A stretch of 64,000 bases of DNA from CAKZSB01 sp964573105 (GTDB lineage Bacteria > Pseudomonadota > Gammaproteobacteria > Granulosicoccales > Granulosicoccaceae), in contig CAZNIS010000030.1 in the NCBI GenBank assembly GCA_964573105.1, positions 4,176 through 68,175 on the forward strand, in the 5' to 3' direction. Each line of letters begins with the position of its first letter. Positions within the stretch are counted from its first letter, which is position 1. This document shows, piece after piece, positions 56,137-64,000 of the stretch. The notes under the pieces are model-generated. The model was not told the DNA's origin. It did not search any database and was given only the letters and a program-made list of their open reading frames with translations. Made by a program: the position numbers and the translations under genes.

Positions 56137-57024
56137 TCATAGCGGTTTCATCGCTTTGAGTTGTTCGCTTCGGGCCACGTGAGTCTGATGAACCAGACCG
56201 CCCTGTCGCCCGAACACGATGGAAAAGAGATACGCAGCACCGGCGGCCAGAATGATGGTTGGACCGGAGGGAAAGCTATAGTGGTATGACAGCAGCAGGC
56301 CGCTATAGCTTGAAAACACCGCGATGGTGGCGGCCACTGTGAGCATGCTTCCAATGCCGTATACCCAGAATCTGGCGGCGGCGGCAGGTAAAATCATAAT
56401 GCCTACTGCCATCAATGTACCCAGTGCGTGAAATCCACCCACTAGATTCATCACCACCAACGTCAGAAAAACAAAATGCGTTATTGCGCTGAGCCTGCTG
56501 ACGGATCGCAAAAATTGCGGGTCGGCACATTCTAGAACCAGCGGTCGAAAGAGCAACGCCAGCGAAAAAATCGACAGAGTTGCAAAAACGCACAACAGCA
56601 TCAGCGCCGCATCATCCAGTGCCAGTACGGACCCAAACAATACATGCATCAAATCGACATTGCTGCCGCGCGTGGAAATCAGCACCACACCAAGTGCGAG
56701 CGAGATAAGATAGAAAGCAGCGAGGCTGGCATCTTCACTCAGCGCCGTTCTTCGAGTCACATAGCCCGACAGCAGGGCGACAGTCATCCCGGCTGCTAGA
56801 CCACCAAGCGTCATGGCACCTAGCGACAACCCGGAGATAAGGTATCCGGCGGCTGCACCAGGCAGTATGGCGTGGGCCATCGCATCACCCGTAAGACTCA
56901 TGCGACGCAGCATCAGAAACACACCGAGCGGCGTCGCACCCACCGAGACCACGACACAGCCCAGTAGCGCTCTTCGCATAAAGCCGAAATCGACAAATGG
57001 ATTGAAAAACAAATCCCAGATCAT
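56137..57024 (-). CDS. znuB: zinc/manganese-type ABC transporter permease
   Basis: A 295-residue ABC-3-type permease with about eight membrane helices. It begins FMRRALLGCVVVSVGATPLGVFLMLRRMSLTGDAMAHAILPG, whose last part is the conserved family entry, and has DALMHVLFGS-type coupling region and GGFHALGTLMAVGIMILPAAAARF. ATG 57022-57024 gives the standard N-terminus and overlaps the ATPase stop by ATGA. Zn2+, Mn2+ and Fe2+ importers share the fold; zinc is favoured by the Zur-like motifs. The substrate-binding protein gene is missing. Confidence 0.87.
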   Translation of the reverse strand: MIWDLFFNPFVDFGFMRRALLGCVVVSVGATPLGVFLMLRRMSLTGDAMAHAILPGAAAGYLISGLSLGAMTLGGLAAGMTVALLSGYVTRRTALSEDASLAAFYLISLALGVVLISTRGSNVDLMHVLFGSVLALDDAALMLLCVFATLSIFSLALLFRPLVLECADPQFLRSVSRLSAITHFVFLTLVVMNLVGGFHALGTLMAVGIMILPAAAARFWVYGIGSMLTVAATIAVFSSYSGLLLSYHYSFPSGPTIILAAGAAYLFSIVFGRQGGLVHQTHVARSEQLKAMKPL

Positions 57025-57764
57025 GCGATACGTCGACTGCAGGTGTGCGGCGGGCCACCGCAGGCTTCGCACATCTGCCGCGCCCGAAACTGATTTTCAG
57101 CAGTCAGTACTTGTGCTGTGGGTCCGTGGGCGATGAGTTCGCGTGCCAGCAACAACGTTTGCGGGAAGTGCTCGCGCACCACGTCGGTGTCGTGAAGTAC
57201 GGCCATTACCGTGCGGCCTTCACTCTGCCATCGCTTGACTACGCCGATCAGATCCGTCGTGGTGCCAGCGTCGATTGCATTGAACGGCTCGTCGAGCAGC
57301 AACAGCGCCGAGTCCTGCAGCAGCACGCGCGCAAACAGTGCGCGCTGGAGTTGCCCACCGGACAAAGTGCCGATCGAACGTTTCTCGAACCCGTCCATGC
57401 CAACTGCCGCCAGCGCCTCTGTCAGCAGCTGGCGTCGATTGGAATCAATGCGGCCGAATGCACCGACCTTGCGCCAGAAGCCCATCGCCACCAATTCGCC
57501 AACACTGATTGGAAATGAACGATCGACTGCTGATAGTTGTGGCAGATAGGTAATATCTTTGCGGTTCAGTGTGCCCAGACAAATGCGGCCGGTCATCGGC
57601 GCCAGCGTTCCCACAACGCCTTTTAACAGCGTCGATTTACCGGCCCCGTTAGGGCCAACGATCGCCGTCAGGCTGCCTTGTGCAATGCGTGCCTGCAAGC
57701 CCTGTACAGCGGGAAGCCGGTCGTAGCCAACAGAGTAATCGTCGAACGTGATCGCATGGCTCAT
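57021..57764 (-). CDS. znuC: zinc/manganese-type ABC transporter ATP-binding protein
   Basis: A 247-residue ATPase: Walker A GPNGAGKST (~residue 37), Q-loop TYLPQLSA, signature LSGGQLQRALFARVL, Walker B LLLLDEPFNAID and H-loop HDTD (the usual HD present). It drives import through the permease encoded next. CXXC-type C-terminal cysteines (RQMCEACGGPPHTC) may bind metal. Its start overlaps the stop of a small hydrophobic reading frame. Confidence 0.9.
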   Translation of the reverse strand: MSHAITFDDYSVGYDRLPAVQGLQARIAQGSLTAIVGPNGAGKSTLLKGVVGTLAPMTGRICLGTLNRKDITYLPQLSAVDRSFPISVGELVAMGFWRKVGAFGRIDSNRRQLLTEALAAVGMDGFEKRSIGTLSGGQLQRALFARVLLQDSALLLLDEPFNAIDAGTTTDLIGVVKRWQSEGRTVMAVLHDTDVVREHFPQTLLLARELIAHGPTAQVLTAENQFRARQMCEACGGPPHTCSRRIA

Positions 57765-57877
57765 AGCGCACCTGGCGCTGCTGTCGCCCAGAAATACCCC
57801 GTCCAGATACCACTTGTAATCGACAGGGCGACCAACAGCCGCCAGCCAATACCAGTCAGCAGCAGGCTAGCGGTCAC
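57761..57877 (-). CDS. possible small membrane protein
   Basis: A 38-residue frame from GTG 57875-57877: TASLLLTGIGWRLLVALS, then ITSGIWTGYFWATAAPGAL, which is hydrophobic enough for one or two membrane segments. It ends in an ATGA overlap with the ATPase gene. It may be a small subunit, or the tail of a longer decayed gene, since the frame is open a further ~19 codons upstream. No family recognised. Confidence 0.35.
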   Translation of the reverse strand: MTASLLLTGIGWRLLVALSITSGIWTGYFWATAAPGAL

Positions 57878-58070
57878 GGCTCTGGGGAACTGTTTTGATG
57901 ATTTGCACCGCGAAACCAATGCTATTACAGCTCAGCGTGGCTGGTACTGGGGCGGTGTGCGGCTGACGGATGCAACAATAGTTCAGTGCGATGTTCGACG
58001 CTCTAGTCGCGAAATCACCTACGTATGCCAAGCAAGATTGCCTGTCCATAAAAATATTCAAATAGAAACG

Positions 58071-58089
58071 AATGATATAACATAACATC
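58071..58089. promoter_or_regulatory. Zur-like motif, copy B
   Basis: AATGATAT-N4-TAACATC, in reverse GATGTTATGTTATATCATT. It agrees at about 16 of 18 informative positions with the Zur consensus as I recall it and matches copy A exactly outside the N4. It lies 307 bp upstream of the importer ATPase start. The rest of 57878-58252 shows only short doubtful frames. Confidence 0.6.
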
Positions 58090-58252
58090 TAGGTGTCGGT
58101 GCAGCAAGCGATGAACCGGGCCGCCCGACAGCCTGGTCAAGGGGGGGCAATCTGCCATCCTGTCGCACGGTTAGCCGAAAGTTTCGCGCCGAACCATCAC
58201 CCCTGGTTGCACATGCCGTAAACTCTGAAAAATCCTGGATACGAGCTCAACT

Positions 58253-58660
58253 ATGTCAGGCGAAACAGATCTGGCGACAATGCTGCGAAACATGTCGCCT
58301 CAGTTGCAGGCCGGAGAATATGTGTTTTGCACTTTCGCTGGCGCAAACTATGGAGACCTGGCCTCACTACAGCCAGTCGCCTCGTTTGTTGAGCCCGAAG
58401 GGTTGACTCTGGTTGTGCCTCGGTCAAAGGCAGATGAACACGGGCACGACTATCCGGCCGTGTTTCGATGTATCACCTTAATGGTGCATTCGAGTCTGGA
58501 GGGAGTGGGACTGACAGCTGCGGTATCGACGGCGCTTGCCAGCGCTAACGTCAGTGCCAACATGATTGCTGGTTACTTTCATGATCATCTATTTGTGCCC
58601 GTGGCCGATGCCAATCTGGCCGTGCAAACTTTGCAGGCACTTGCCGCTCGGGAGGTCTGA
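58253..58660 (+). CDS. ACT-domain protein (DUF2241/COG3602 type)
   Basis: A 135-residue protein with two ACT-like halves: LATMLRNMSPQLQAGEYVFCTF, VPRSKADEHG in the middle, and FRCITLMVHSSLEGVGLTAAVSTAL, followed by NMIAGYFHDHLFVPVADAN. ACT domains bind small ligands, mostly amino acids; this family is of unknown role. Full length for the family, with no partner gene. Confidence 0.85.
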   Translation: MSGETDLATMLRNMSPQLQAGEYVFCTFAGANYGDLASLQPVASFVEPEGLTLVVPRSKADEHGHDYPAVFRCITLMVHSSLEGVGLTAAVSTALASANVSANMIAGYFHDHLFVPVADANLAVQTLQALAAREV

Positions 58661-59098
58661 ATCCGAGTGGCGCAACGCTACTGCTGCGCTTGATGGCTGC
58701 GGCTTATCCCGTCTTTGCTACATGATTTCGCGATGCGCCAAGGCGACCTGGGCGATTGCGTTTTCAGACCAGTGAGTATCCGTTCATAGAGCCGAAAATT
58801 GGTTGTGCATGTTTTTGATAACTTGTGGCTATAAAAACGCGCTCAACAAATATAGCGATTTATGCATTCTTCCGCCGCGACAGAGTGATGCAGCAGTAGC
58901 CTTGAGCAATCAATCCTTCTGGCGCGTGACAGATTGCACAAGTAAGGTGAAACCTGGCAGTACTACCCTGTTTATGACATGTTTAAGCCATTGGTTGAGT
59001 TGAAAGCCGATGCTACGGTCAGTCGGATGCAGGGAAGGTGGCTCGTGGCCGCGCAGATGCCCGAATGAATGCAGTATATTAAGCAGGCGGTGAGACAG
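58661..59098. other. intergenic region, nothing recognised
   Basis: 438 bp without a convincing gene, RNA structure or terminator. It presumably contains the promoter of the large secreted protein gene. Confidence 0.6.
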
Positions 59099-61627
59099 AT
59101 GAGATCACTATATAAACGCATTTCAGCGGTAGCAGTGATGCTGGCTGGATGTCTGGCGCAGCCCGCAATAGCGGGATCGGTAACGCTACTGGATACAACC
59201 TGGCACCTTCTTTCGGTACCGGGGAGTCCAGCGCAAAATACTGTTGAGGATATCTTCGACGACGCACTGGATGTCAGCCATCTGAGTCCGTCCGGGGACA
59301 GCACCTGGGCAGTGTACACATTCGACGCAGAGATACAGCGCTATAGTCGGGCCACTGCCAATACCCCTTTGGGAAATGGACAGGGCTTTTGGATTATTCA
59401 GATAACCGGTGACAACGTAGAGATCGAGATGCCACAGCCGTCTACGGGTAGCGTTGCCACGGTACAGGATGGCTGTGCTACATCAGCCGGCTGTTTTGCC
59501 GTCGATTTGCCCACAGACGATACCAGCACTCAGTGGCTCATGACTGGTTCGCCATTCAACTGGAGTGTCGCAGCATCCCAACTGCGGGTTAAAGCGATCC
59601 CGCCAATCTGTGGCGATGGTTGTACGTTAGAAGAATCAGAACAGGACGGTTACACCGGAAATTCAGTTTTCGCTTATGACAGCGTTTCCGGTCATTATCA
59701 GACCATTGATGGCGACCAGCTCGTCGCACCATGGAGCGGTTTCTGGTTCGATGTAGAGCCGCTGGCAAACGGACTGGATCCACAGTTGCTGATTCCCGAC
59801 ACCGCCGCAACGGTCCAGGTCAACGGCATAGTGACGGAACCGGATGGGACACCAGCGGCAGGTGTAGCGGTAAAGCTGGGTGATGAAACGCTCACAACTA
59901 CCAGCGTACTCGGTAGCTTTTCGGTCAGCCTGGTCTCCAATACCCGTCATGTACTGCAGTTTGTATCAAACAAACATGCCAGTCAGGTTCGAGTAGTTGA
60001 TCTGCCATTAGCAGGGGGAGTAATCAATATTGACGTAACAGTGCTAGCGCGAGGTATGGTGACAAATGTTGATTCTGGGGCAGCTTTTACGGTGGTAGGG
60101 CCGGCAGGCGCTTCTGTCTCAAATCAGACCTTTGCCGGCATTCCAGCCTTCATGAATGAGGCGGGGGAACTTGTGGGCGGGCCGATTGAGTTGTCGATTA
60201 CGGTTGTGGACGTCGAGGATCCATCACTGCTGCCGGGTTTTCCTGGTGCGTTTGTAGGCAGCCCACAGGTTGGGTTGGACGATTTGCCTCTGGTTAGTCA
60301 GGGTACAGTTGAATTCGCTTTCCGGGATCTAGACGGTAACCCATTGCAACTCGCAGATGAGAATGCCAGCGCTACTGGTGGTGCGCAGACTGCATTAATA
60401 CAAATCCCGCTATTTTCCGATGAGTTGCCAGATGGTTCGCTAATAGCTGAAGGTAAAACCATTCCGTTTTGGTCGCTAAACGAGGCGACTGGTATTTGGA
60501 AACAGGAAGGCATTGGTACTGTAGTGGAAAATTTGCTATCGCCAACAGGCCTAGCGCTGGAGGCGACCGTCACCCACTTTTCATGGTGGAATAGCGATGT
60601 AAGCCCTGAAACCGGTACGATACAAGTTGGCGTATCCGGTCCTGCCCTGGGTACAGTGACGGTACTTGGGGGTACGACTTCGAACCTGGGCACCAGACTA
60701 AATGTATCCACAGTAACAACGGTAGGTGCGCTCACAGACTCGCTCTATATACCCGCGGATGTAGAGGTATGTGTGTACGCGGAAGTCGTACTGGACATAG
60801 GGCCGTCGTTCTCAACATTTACGCAATGTGTCACTCTGGAAGAGGATGAGAACCGAGACATCTTGTTTGAGTTTGATTTGTTAGCTGATCTCATTGTGCT
60901 AGAGATAAAGAGTCAATCAGGTCAGAGTCAGGGACAGTCCTACGATATCGCCGGCAATATCGGATCACCTGTGGAGCCGATTTCTGTTAAACCACTTACT
61001 CCAGAAACAAGCGTGGAGTATTCAGGTGACAATTTACCAGCGGGGCTAGAACTTATATCTGGAACTGACGAAACAAGTGTTGTGGTAAAAGGAAGGCCAA
61101 CTGAATCCGGGGAGTTTAGTGCCATCATTACCGGGATTGACGACGATGGAAATTCGGCGTCGGTATCTCTCCAGTACGCCGTCTCGTCAGTGCTGCTGCC
61201 CCCTGACCTGGTTACCATTGATTCTATCGGTTTGTTGTTTGTCAATGCATCGAATGCAATTGAATCAACTCAGTTTGAGTTGCAACAATTTAATCGAGGT
61301 GGTTTGGCCACCAACTGGTCAATTGAGGACATAATCCTGGCATTCGATTCGAACTCACCGGGTCCCCCCCTATCGCTATCCGATTTGCCAGCTGGCGTTG
61401 AGCTGGATGCAGTAACCGGTGTGCTCACTGTGATGACTCCCTTTGGGGACGGCGGAGAACTCGCTCCGCCAGGCTTTGAGGGTTCTGCGACATTATTGGG
61501 TACACTGCGCGCCGAAAATCGTGATCCTCTGGATCCGAGTGTGGTTCGGATGGATACAATTGAAATTGAAATCAGAAGGGCATCCTATTTTGATGGCCCT
61601 GGTGGAGGGGATGGCCCGGCCAATTGA
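59099..61627 (+). CDS. large secreted beta-rich protein, unknown function
   Basis: An 842-residue exported protein; signal peptide RISAVAVMLAGCLAQPAIAG. The N-terminal ~230 residues are a Trp/Gly-rich repeat (WHLLSVPGSP, GQGFWIIQ, WLMTGSPFNW, WSGFWFDVEP). At ~250-320 is a carboxypeptidase-regulatory-like fold (VNGIVTEPDGTPAAGVAVKL). At ~400-530, TIPFWSLNEATGIWKQEG followed by THFSWWNSD matches the end of the FAM171/CILP-type module. Two putative Ig-like (He-PIG type) domains follow (LPAGLELISG, LPAGVELDAVTGVLTV). No catalytic motif is seen. AT content and linker composition differ slightly from neighbours. An outer-surface binding role is likely. Confidence 0.7.
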   Translation: MRSLYKRISAVAVMLAGCLAQPAIAGSVTLLDTTWHLLSVPGSPAQNTVEDIFDDALDVSHLSPSGDSTWAVYTFDAEIQRYSRATANTPLGNGQGFWIIQITGDNVEIEMPQPSTGSVATVQDGCATSAGCFAVDLPTDDTSTQWLMTGSPFNWSVAASQLRVKAIPPICGDGCTLEESEQDGYTGNSVFAYDSVSGHYQTIDGDQLVAPWSGFWFDVEPLANGLDPQLLIPDTAATVQVNGIVTEPDGTPAAGVAVKLGDETLTTTSVLGSFSVSLVSNTRHVLQFVSNKHASQVRVVDLPLAGGVINIDVTVLARGMVTNVDSGAAFTVVGPAGASVSNQTFAGIPAFMNEAGELVGGPIELSITVVDVEDPSLLPGFPGAFVGSPQVGLDDLPLVSQGTVEFAFRDLDGNPLQLADENASATGGAQTALIQIPLFSDELPDGSLIAEGKTIPFWSLNEATGIWKQEGIGTVVENLLSPTGLALEATVTHFSWWNSDVSPETGTIQVGVSGPALGTVTVLGGTTSNLGTRLNVSTVTTVGALTDSLYIPADVEVCVYAEVVLDIGPSFSTFTQCVTLEEDENRDILFEFDLLADLIVLEIKSQSGQSQGQSYDIAGNIGSPVEPISVKPLTPETSVEYSGDNLPAGLELISGTDETSVVVKGRPTESGEFSAIITGIDDDGNSASVSLQYAVSSVLLPPDLVTIDSIGLLFVNASNAIESTQFELQQFNRGGLATNWSIEDIILAFDSNSPGPPLSLSDLPAGVELDAVTGVLTVMTPFGDGGELAPPGFEGSATLLGTLRAENRDPLDPSVVRMDTIEIEIRRASYFDGPGGGDGPAN

Positions 61628-61743
61628 GCTTACAATACAGTGCGTGATACATCACCCTGGCAGAGATTAAGTGTAGAGCGAAGCGAAATGTAAGGGCAGG
61701 GTCACTTCTGTCGATCTTGCACCTGGTGCACTAGGTTTGATTT

Positions 61744-62100
61744 CTAAATCATTGTCCTGTGTTGCCCATACAATTCGCAATAAGTAACTGTTGCCGGCCA
61801 GTCGCTAAATACACCAATCACACCCACGTCTCGCACCAGTACATCGAGTACCGTCATCATATCGCCATCGTTGTCGATCGCGGGTTTGATCGTTTGATAA
61901 TACCAGCCACCGCCATTGCCAAGCGAGCCGGATCGTTCCAGTGTCCAGGTGATAATCTTAAGCCCGGCGGCGCGCGCCTTCTTCGCATAGATGGACGGCA
62001 CAATGCGATTGTCCCCATCCAGTGTCAGCAGCATCCACATCGGCGGTGCAATGGCTTGTACGTTTGCGGATTCATATGTAATAGACCTGAAACAAAAACT
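61744..62100 (-). pseudogene. C-terminal remnant of a GDPD-family phosphodiesterase
   Basis: The frame encodes only the last part of a glycerophosphodiester phosphodiesterase-like protein: YAKKARAAGLKIITWTLERS and VLVRDVGVIGVFSDWPATV match the closing strands of the GDPD barrel (...GxFSDxP). The catalytic N-terminal half with HRG is missing, and upstream the frame stops at 62101-62103 with no start. It is thus a truncated remnant. The product would have hydrolysed glycerophosphodiesters. Confidence 0.7.
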
Positions 62101-62206
62101 TCATAAAAAATTAATAACAACTGGTTAGTTTCTTGCCGCTGACAGAGAAACGGGTTCACGTGTCAACGCATCCCGTTTAATTCGAATGGGCCAAGGTTAA
62201 ATCAGG

Positions 62207-63514
62207 ATGCAAGCGACTATAGTTCATACACCGGCTTCCAAGCGTAGCTCAGTCAATACACAGCTATCAGGTATGGGTGCTCTCTCGATTGACGAGCCGC
62301 CTTCCCATGCTCGCAGACTATCCATCTGCATGGTCACAGAGACATGGGCTCCGGAAATCAATGGTGTAGCGATGACTATCAGCCGGCTGATGATGGGCGC
62401 GCTGAGCGCTGGTCACCGGGTCCACATCATTCGGCCGATTCAGTCTGTAGAAGACGATTCGAGTAACGCGACAGCCTTTGGCGAATTGCACAAAGACTTT
62501 AGTACGACGCGAGTCTATGGCATGGCCATTCCTTTCTACTCGGGTTTGCAGGTGGGATTTGCCCGGGGTGCGATGCTCGATCAGACATTTCGAAAAACTC
62601 GTCCAGATATTGTGCACATTGTGACAGAGGGGCCTCTGGGTATGAGTGCACTGCGGGCCGCTCGTCGGGCAGGTATTCCAGTGGTAACCAGCTTTCACAC
62701 CAATTTTCATACATATAGCGATCACTACGGATTGAGCTTTCTGAAATCCAGCGTCTTGCGTTACCTGCGCAGGTTTCATCGGCAAAGCGCGGTAACGCTG
62801 GTGCCAACCAGAGAGGTTGCCGAGAATCTGCAGCACATGCACAGTCTGACTACCCGTGTGTTGTCGCGCGGTGTCGATACCCAGCTTTTTTCGCCGTGGC
62901 GCCGAAGTGCCGCGTTGCGGGCAAGTTGGGGGGTTGAAAGAAATGACCCGGTCTCTCTCTATGTTGGCCGATTGGCGTCAGAGAAGAATCTGCAGCTTGC
63001 TCTGGAGGCTTTTGATGCGATACGTGTAAAAGTACCCAACGCCAAATTTGTAGTGGTTGGAAGTGGGCCGCTGGAGTCATGGCTGCGAAAGAGACCGGCT
63101 GACAGCGGCGTGCTTCTAGTTGGTACGAAAACCGGCACAGAACTCGCCCGCTATTATGCTTCCGCGGATATTTTTCTGTTCCCCAGTCGGTCCGAAACGT
63201 TTGGCAATGTCACGCTGGAGGCGATGGCCAGTGGGCTTGCCGTATGTGCATTCGACTATGCCGCAGCCTGGCATTATATCGAAAGTGGCACCAACGGCGC
63301 TACCTGCGCGCTTGATGATGATGCTTGTTTTATCCAGAACGCGATTCTGCTCGCAACCAATTTGACTTGCAGCTGGGAAATGGGTGCATACGCTCGTGAG
63401 ACCGTATTGCCGCTCGGCTGGTCACGAATACAACGGCAACTGATAGATATCTATCGCAGCGTATTGAACAGCGATGCGCCGACCGGGCAGCCTGGCTTTG
63501 ACTACGCGTCATGA
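62207..63514 (+). CDS. GT4-family glycosyltransferase (MgtA-like)
   Basis: A 435-residue GT-B-fold transferase. The acceptor half begins ICMVTETWAPEINGVAMTI and has HIVTEGPLGMSALRAARRAGI and VTSFHTNFHTYSDHYG; the donor half has SLYVGRLASEKNLQLALEA, the GSGPLESWL loop and the FLFPSRSETFGNVTLEAMASG donor-sugar motif. This is the alpha-mannosyl/glucosyl-diacylglycerol type of glycosyltransferase. Residues 1-35 are an extension without homology. Its stop overlaps the PAP2 gene start by ATGA. Confidence 0.88.
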   Translation: MQATIVHTPASKRSSVNTQLSGMGALSIDEPPSHARRLSICMVTETWAPEINGVAMTISRLMMGALSAGHRVHIIRPIQSVEDDSSNATAFGELHKDFSTTRVYGMAIPFYSGLQVGFARGAMLDQTFRKTRPDIVHIVTEGPLGMSALRAARRAGIPVVTSFHTNFHTYSDHYGLSFLKSSVLRYLRRFHRQSAVTLVPTREVAENLQHMHSLTTRVLSRGVDTQLFSPWRRSAALRASWGVERNDPVSLYVGRLASEKNLQLALEAFDAIRVKVPNAKFVVVGSGPLESWLRKRPADSGVLLVGTKTGTELARYYASADIFLFPSRSETFGNVTLEAMASGLAVCAFDYAAAWHYIESGTNGATCALDDDACFIQNAILLATNLTCSWEMGAYARETVLPLGWSRIQRQLIDIYRSVLNSDAPTGQPGFDYAS

Positions 63515-64000
63515 GTAAATCTCTAACTGCAACCTGGTTAACTCTGGACGCGCGTGAACGGCGCTGGTGCGTCTATTTCAATCGCACTGCCAGAAAACGC
63601 GGTATCGCACGGTTGTTCTCGGTCATAAGCCGACTTGGTGATGGAGTTGTCTGGTATTGCATGATGCTGGTAATGCCATTGGTGTACGGCCCTCAGGCAT
63701 TTCTGGACGTCGCACGAATGCTGGCGGCGGCTCTGGTAGGTCTTATCATTTACAAACACCTGAAGAAGCGCACGATGCGTGATCGTCCATGTGTTCGGCA
63801 TCGCTCGGTGCGTAGTATTGTGCCACCGTTGGACCAATATAGTTTTCCGTCAGGTCATACTCTGCACGCCGTGGGTTTCACCACTATTGCAGGGGTGCAG
63901 TATCCAGAGCTGTTATGGGTATTGTTGCCACTGACGTGTCTAATTGCCGGTTCCAGAGTCGTTCTTGGGCTTCACTATCCCAGCGATGTTATAGCAGGTG
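63511..64000 (+). CDS. PAP2-family phosphatase, cut by window end
   Basis: At least 163 residues of a membrane PAP2 phosphatase: KHLKKRTMRDRP, QYSFPSGHTLHAVGF and SRVVLGLHYPSDV match the three family motifs, with the catalytic His in PSGHT and the second in HYPSD. PAP2 enzymes dephosphorylate phosphatidate or undecaprenyl pyrophosphate. Pairing with the glycosyltransferase suggests it makes diacylglycerol, the acceptor for glycolipid synthesis. The C-terminus is outside the window. Confidence 0.9.
   Translation, partial: MSKSLTATWLTLDARERRWCVYFNRTARKRGIARLFSVISRLGDGVVWYCMMLVMPLVYGPQAFLDVARMLAAALVGLIIYKHLKKRTMRDRPCVRHRSVRSIVPPLDQYSFPSGHTLHAVGFTTIAGVQYPELLWVLLPLTCLIAGSRVVLGLHYPSDVIAG

Noticed and set aside
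62148..62178. AAACGGG / CCCGTTT inverted repeat before the glycosyltransferase
   Set aside because: The 17-base loop and lack of a T run make a terminator unlikely; a Pho-box was also sought there and not found.

Overview
The window is a draft-assembly scaffold: one run of 88 N at its left edge and four internal runs of exactly 100 N (10527, 24669, 32557, 44170), which look like fixed-size placeholders. The gene set suggests a free-living, probably marine, gammaproteobacterium with a fairly GC-rich genome: a type IV minor pilin and pilY1 cluster, a TRAP transporter, methylamine-type flavoenzymes, a periplasmic ATP-dependent ligase and a DUF6502/DUF5666 pair. The order or family cannot be fixed from sequence reading alone. 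No rRNA, tRNA, CRISPR array, prophage or insertion sequence was seen.

Layout. 89-14919 is catabolic: two coupled acyl-CoA dehydrogenases, an SCP2-like protein, an alpha/beta hydrolase, an ADP-forming acyl-CoA synthetase, a SnoaL-like protein divergent from a GntR regulator with a repeated operator, an orphan molybdenum hydroxylase large subunit, a short-chain dehydrogenase, a two-gene TRAP transporter and a tandem OsmC protein. 15054-15947 is a decayed sugar-ABC ATPase. 16121-18949 holds a collagen-like lipoprotein behind twin palindromic operators, followed by DUF6502 and DUF5666 genes. 18956-21013 encodes gentisate ring cleavage and a fumarylacetoacetase-type hydrolase. 22023-28852 is surface and signalling: a Cys/Trp-repeat plus Kelch protein, a two-component system with an acidic repeat protein encoded between kinase and regulator, a CAP-domain lipoprotein, a candidate small RNA and an HpcH-type aldolase.

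29008-36063 is the minor pilin operon. 36184-46532 is mixed metabolism and DNA repair: a uracil-DNA glycosylase relative, a glutamate-synthase-like flavoprotein, a methyltransferase, two PLP enzymes, an aminoglycoside/choline-kinase-like protein, a dimethylglycine-dehydrogenase-like enzyme and Lig E. 46796-55163 is a tightly overlapping three-gene unit: a zinc peptidase, a 1708-residue DUF4011/SF1 helicase with a degenerate nuclease-like tail, and a trimethylamine-dehydrogenase-like enzyme. This is the strongest candidate for an undescribed system. 56137-57764 is a zinc/manganese-type ABC importer flanked by two copies of a Zur-like motif. 59099-64000 holds a large secreted protein, a GDPD remnant, and a glycosyltransferase/PAP2 phosphatase pair likely making glycolipids.

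All functions are assigned from motifs and family memory; no database search was run.
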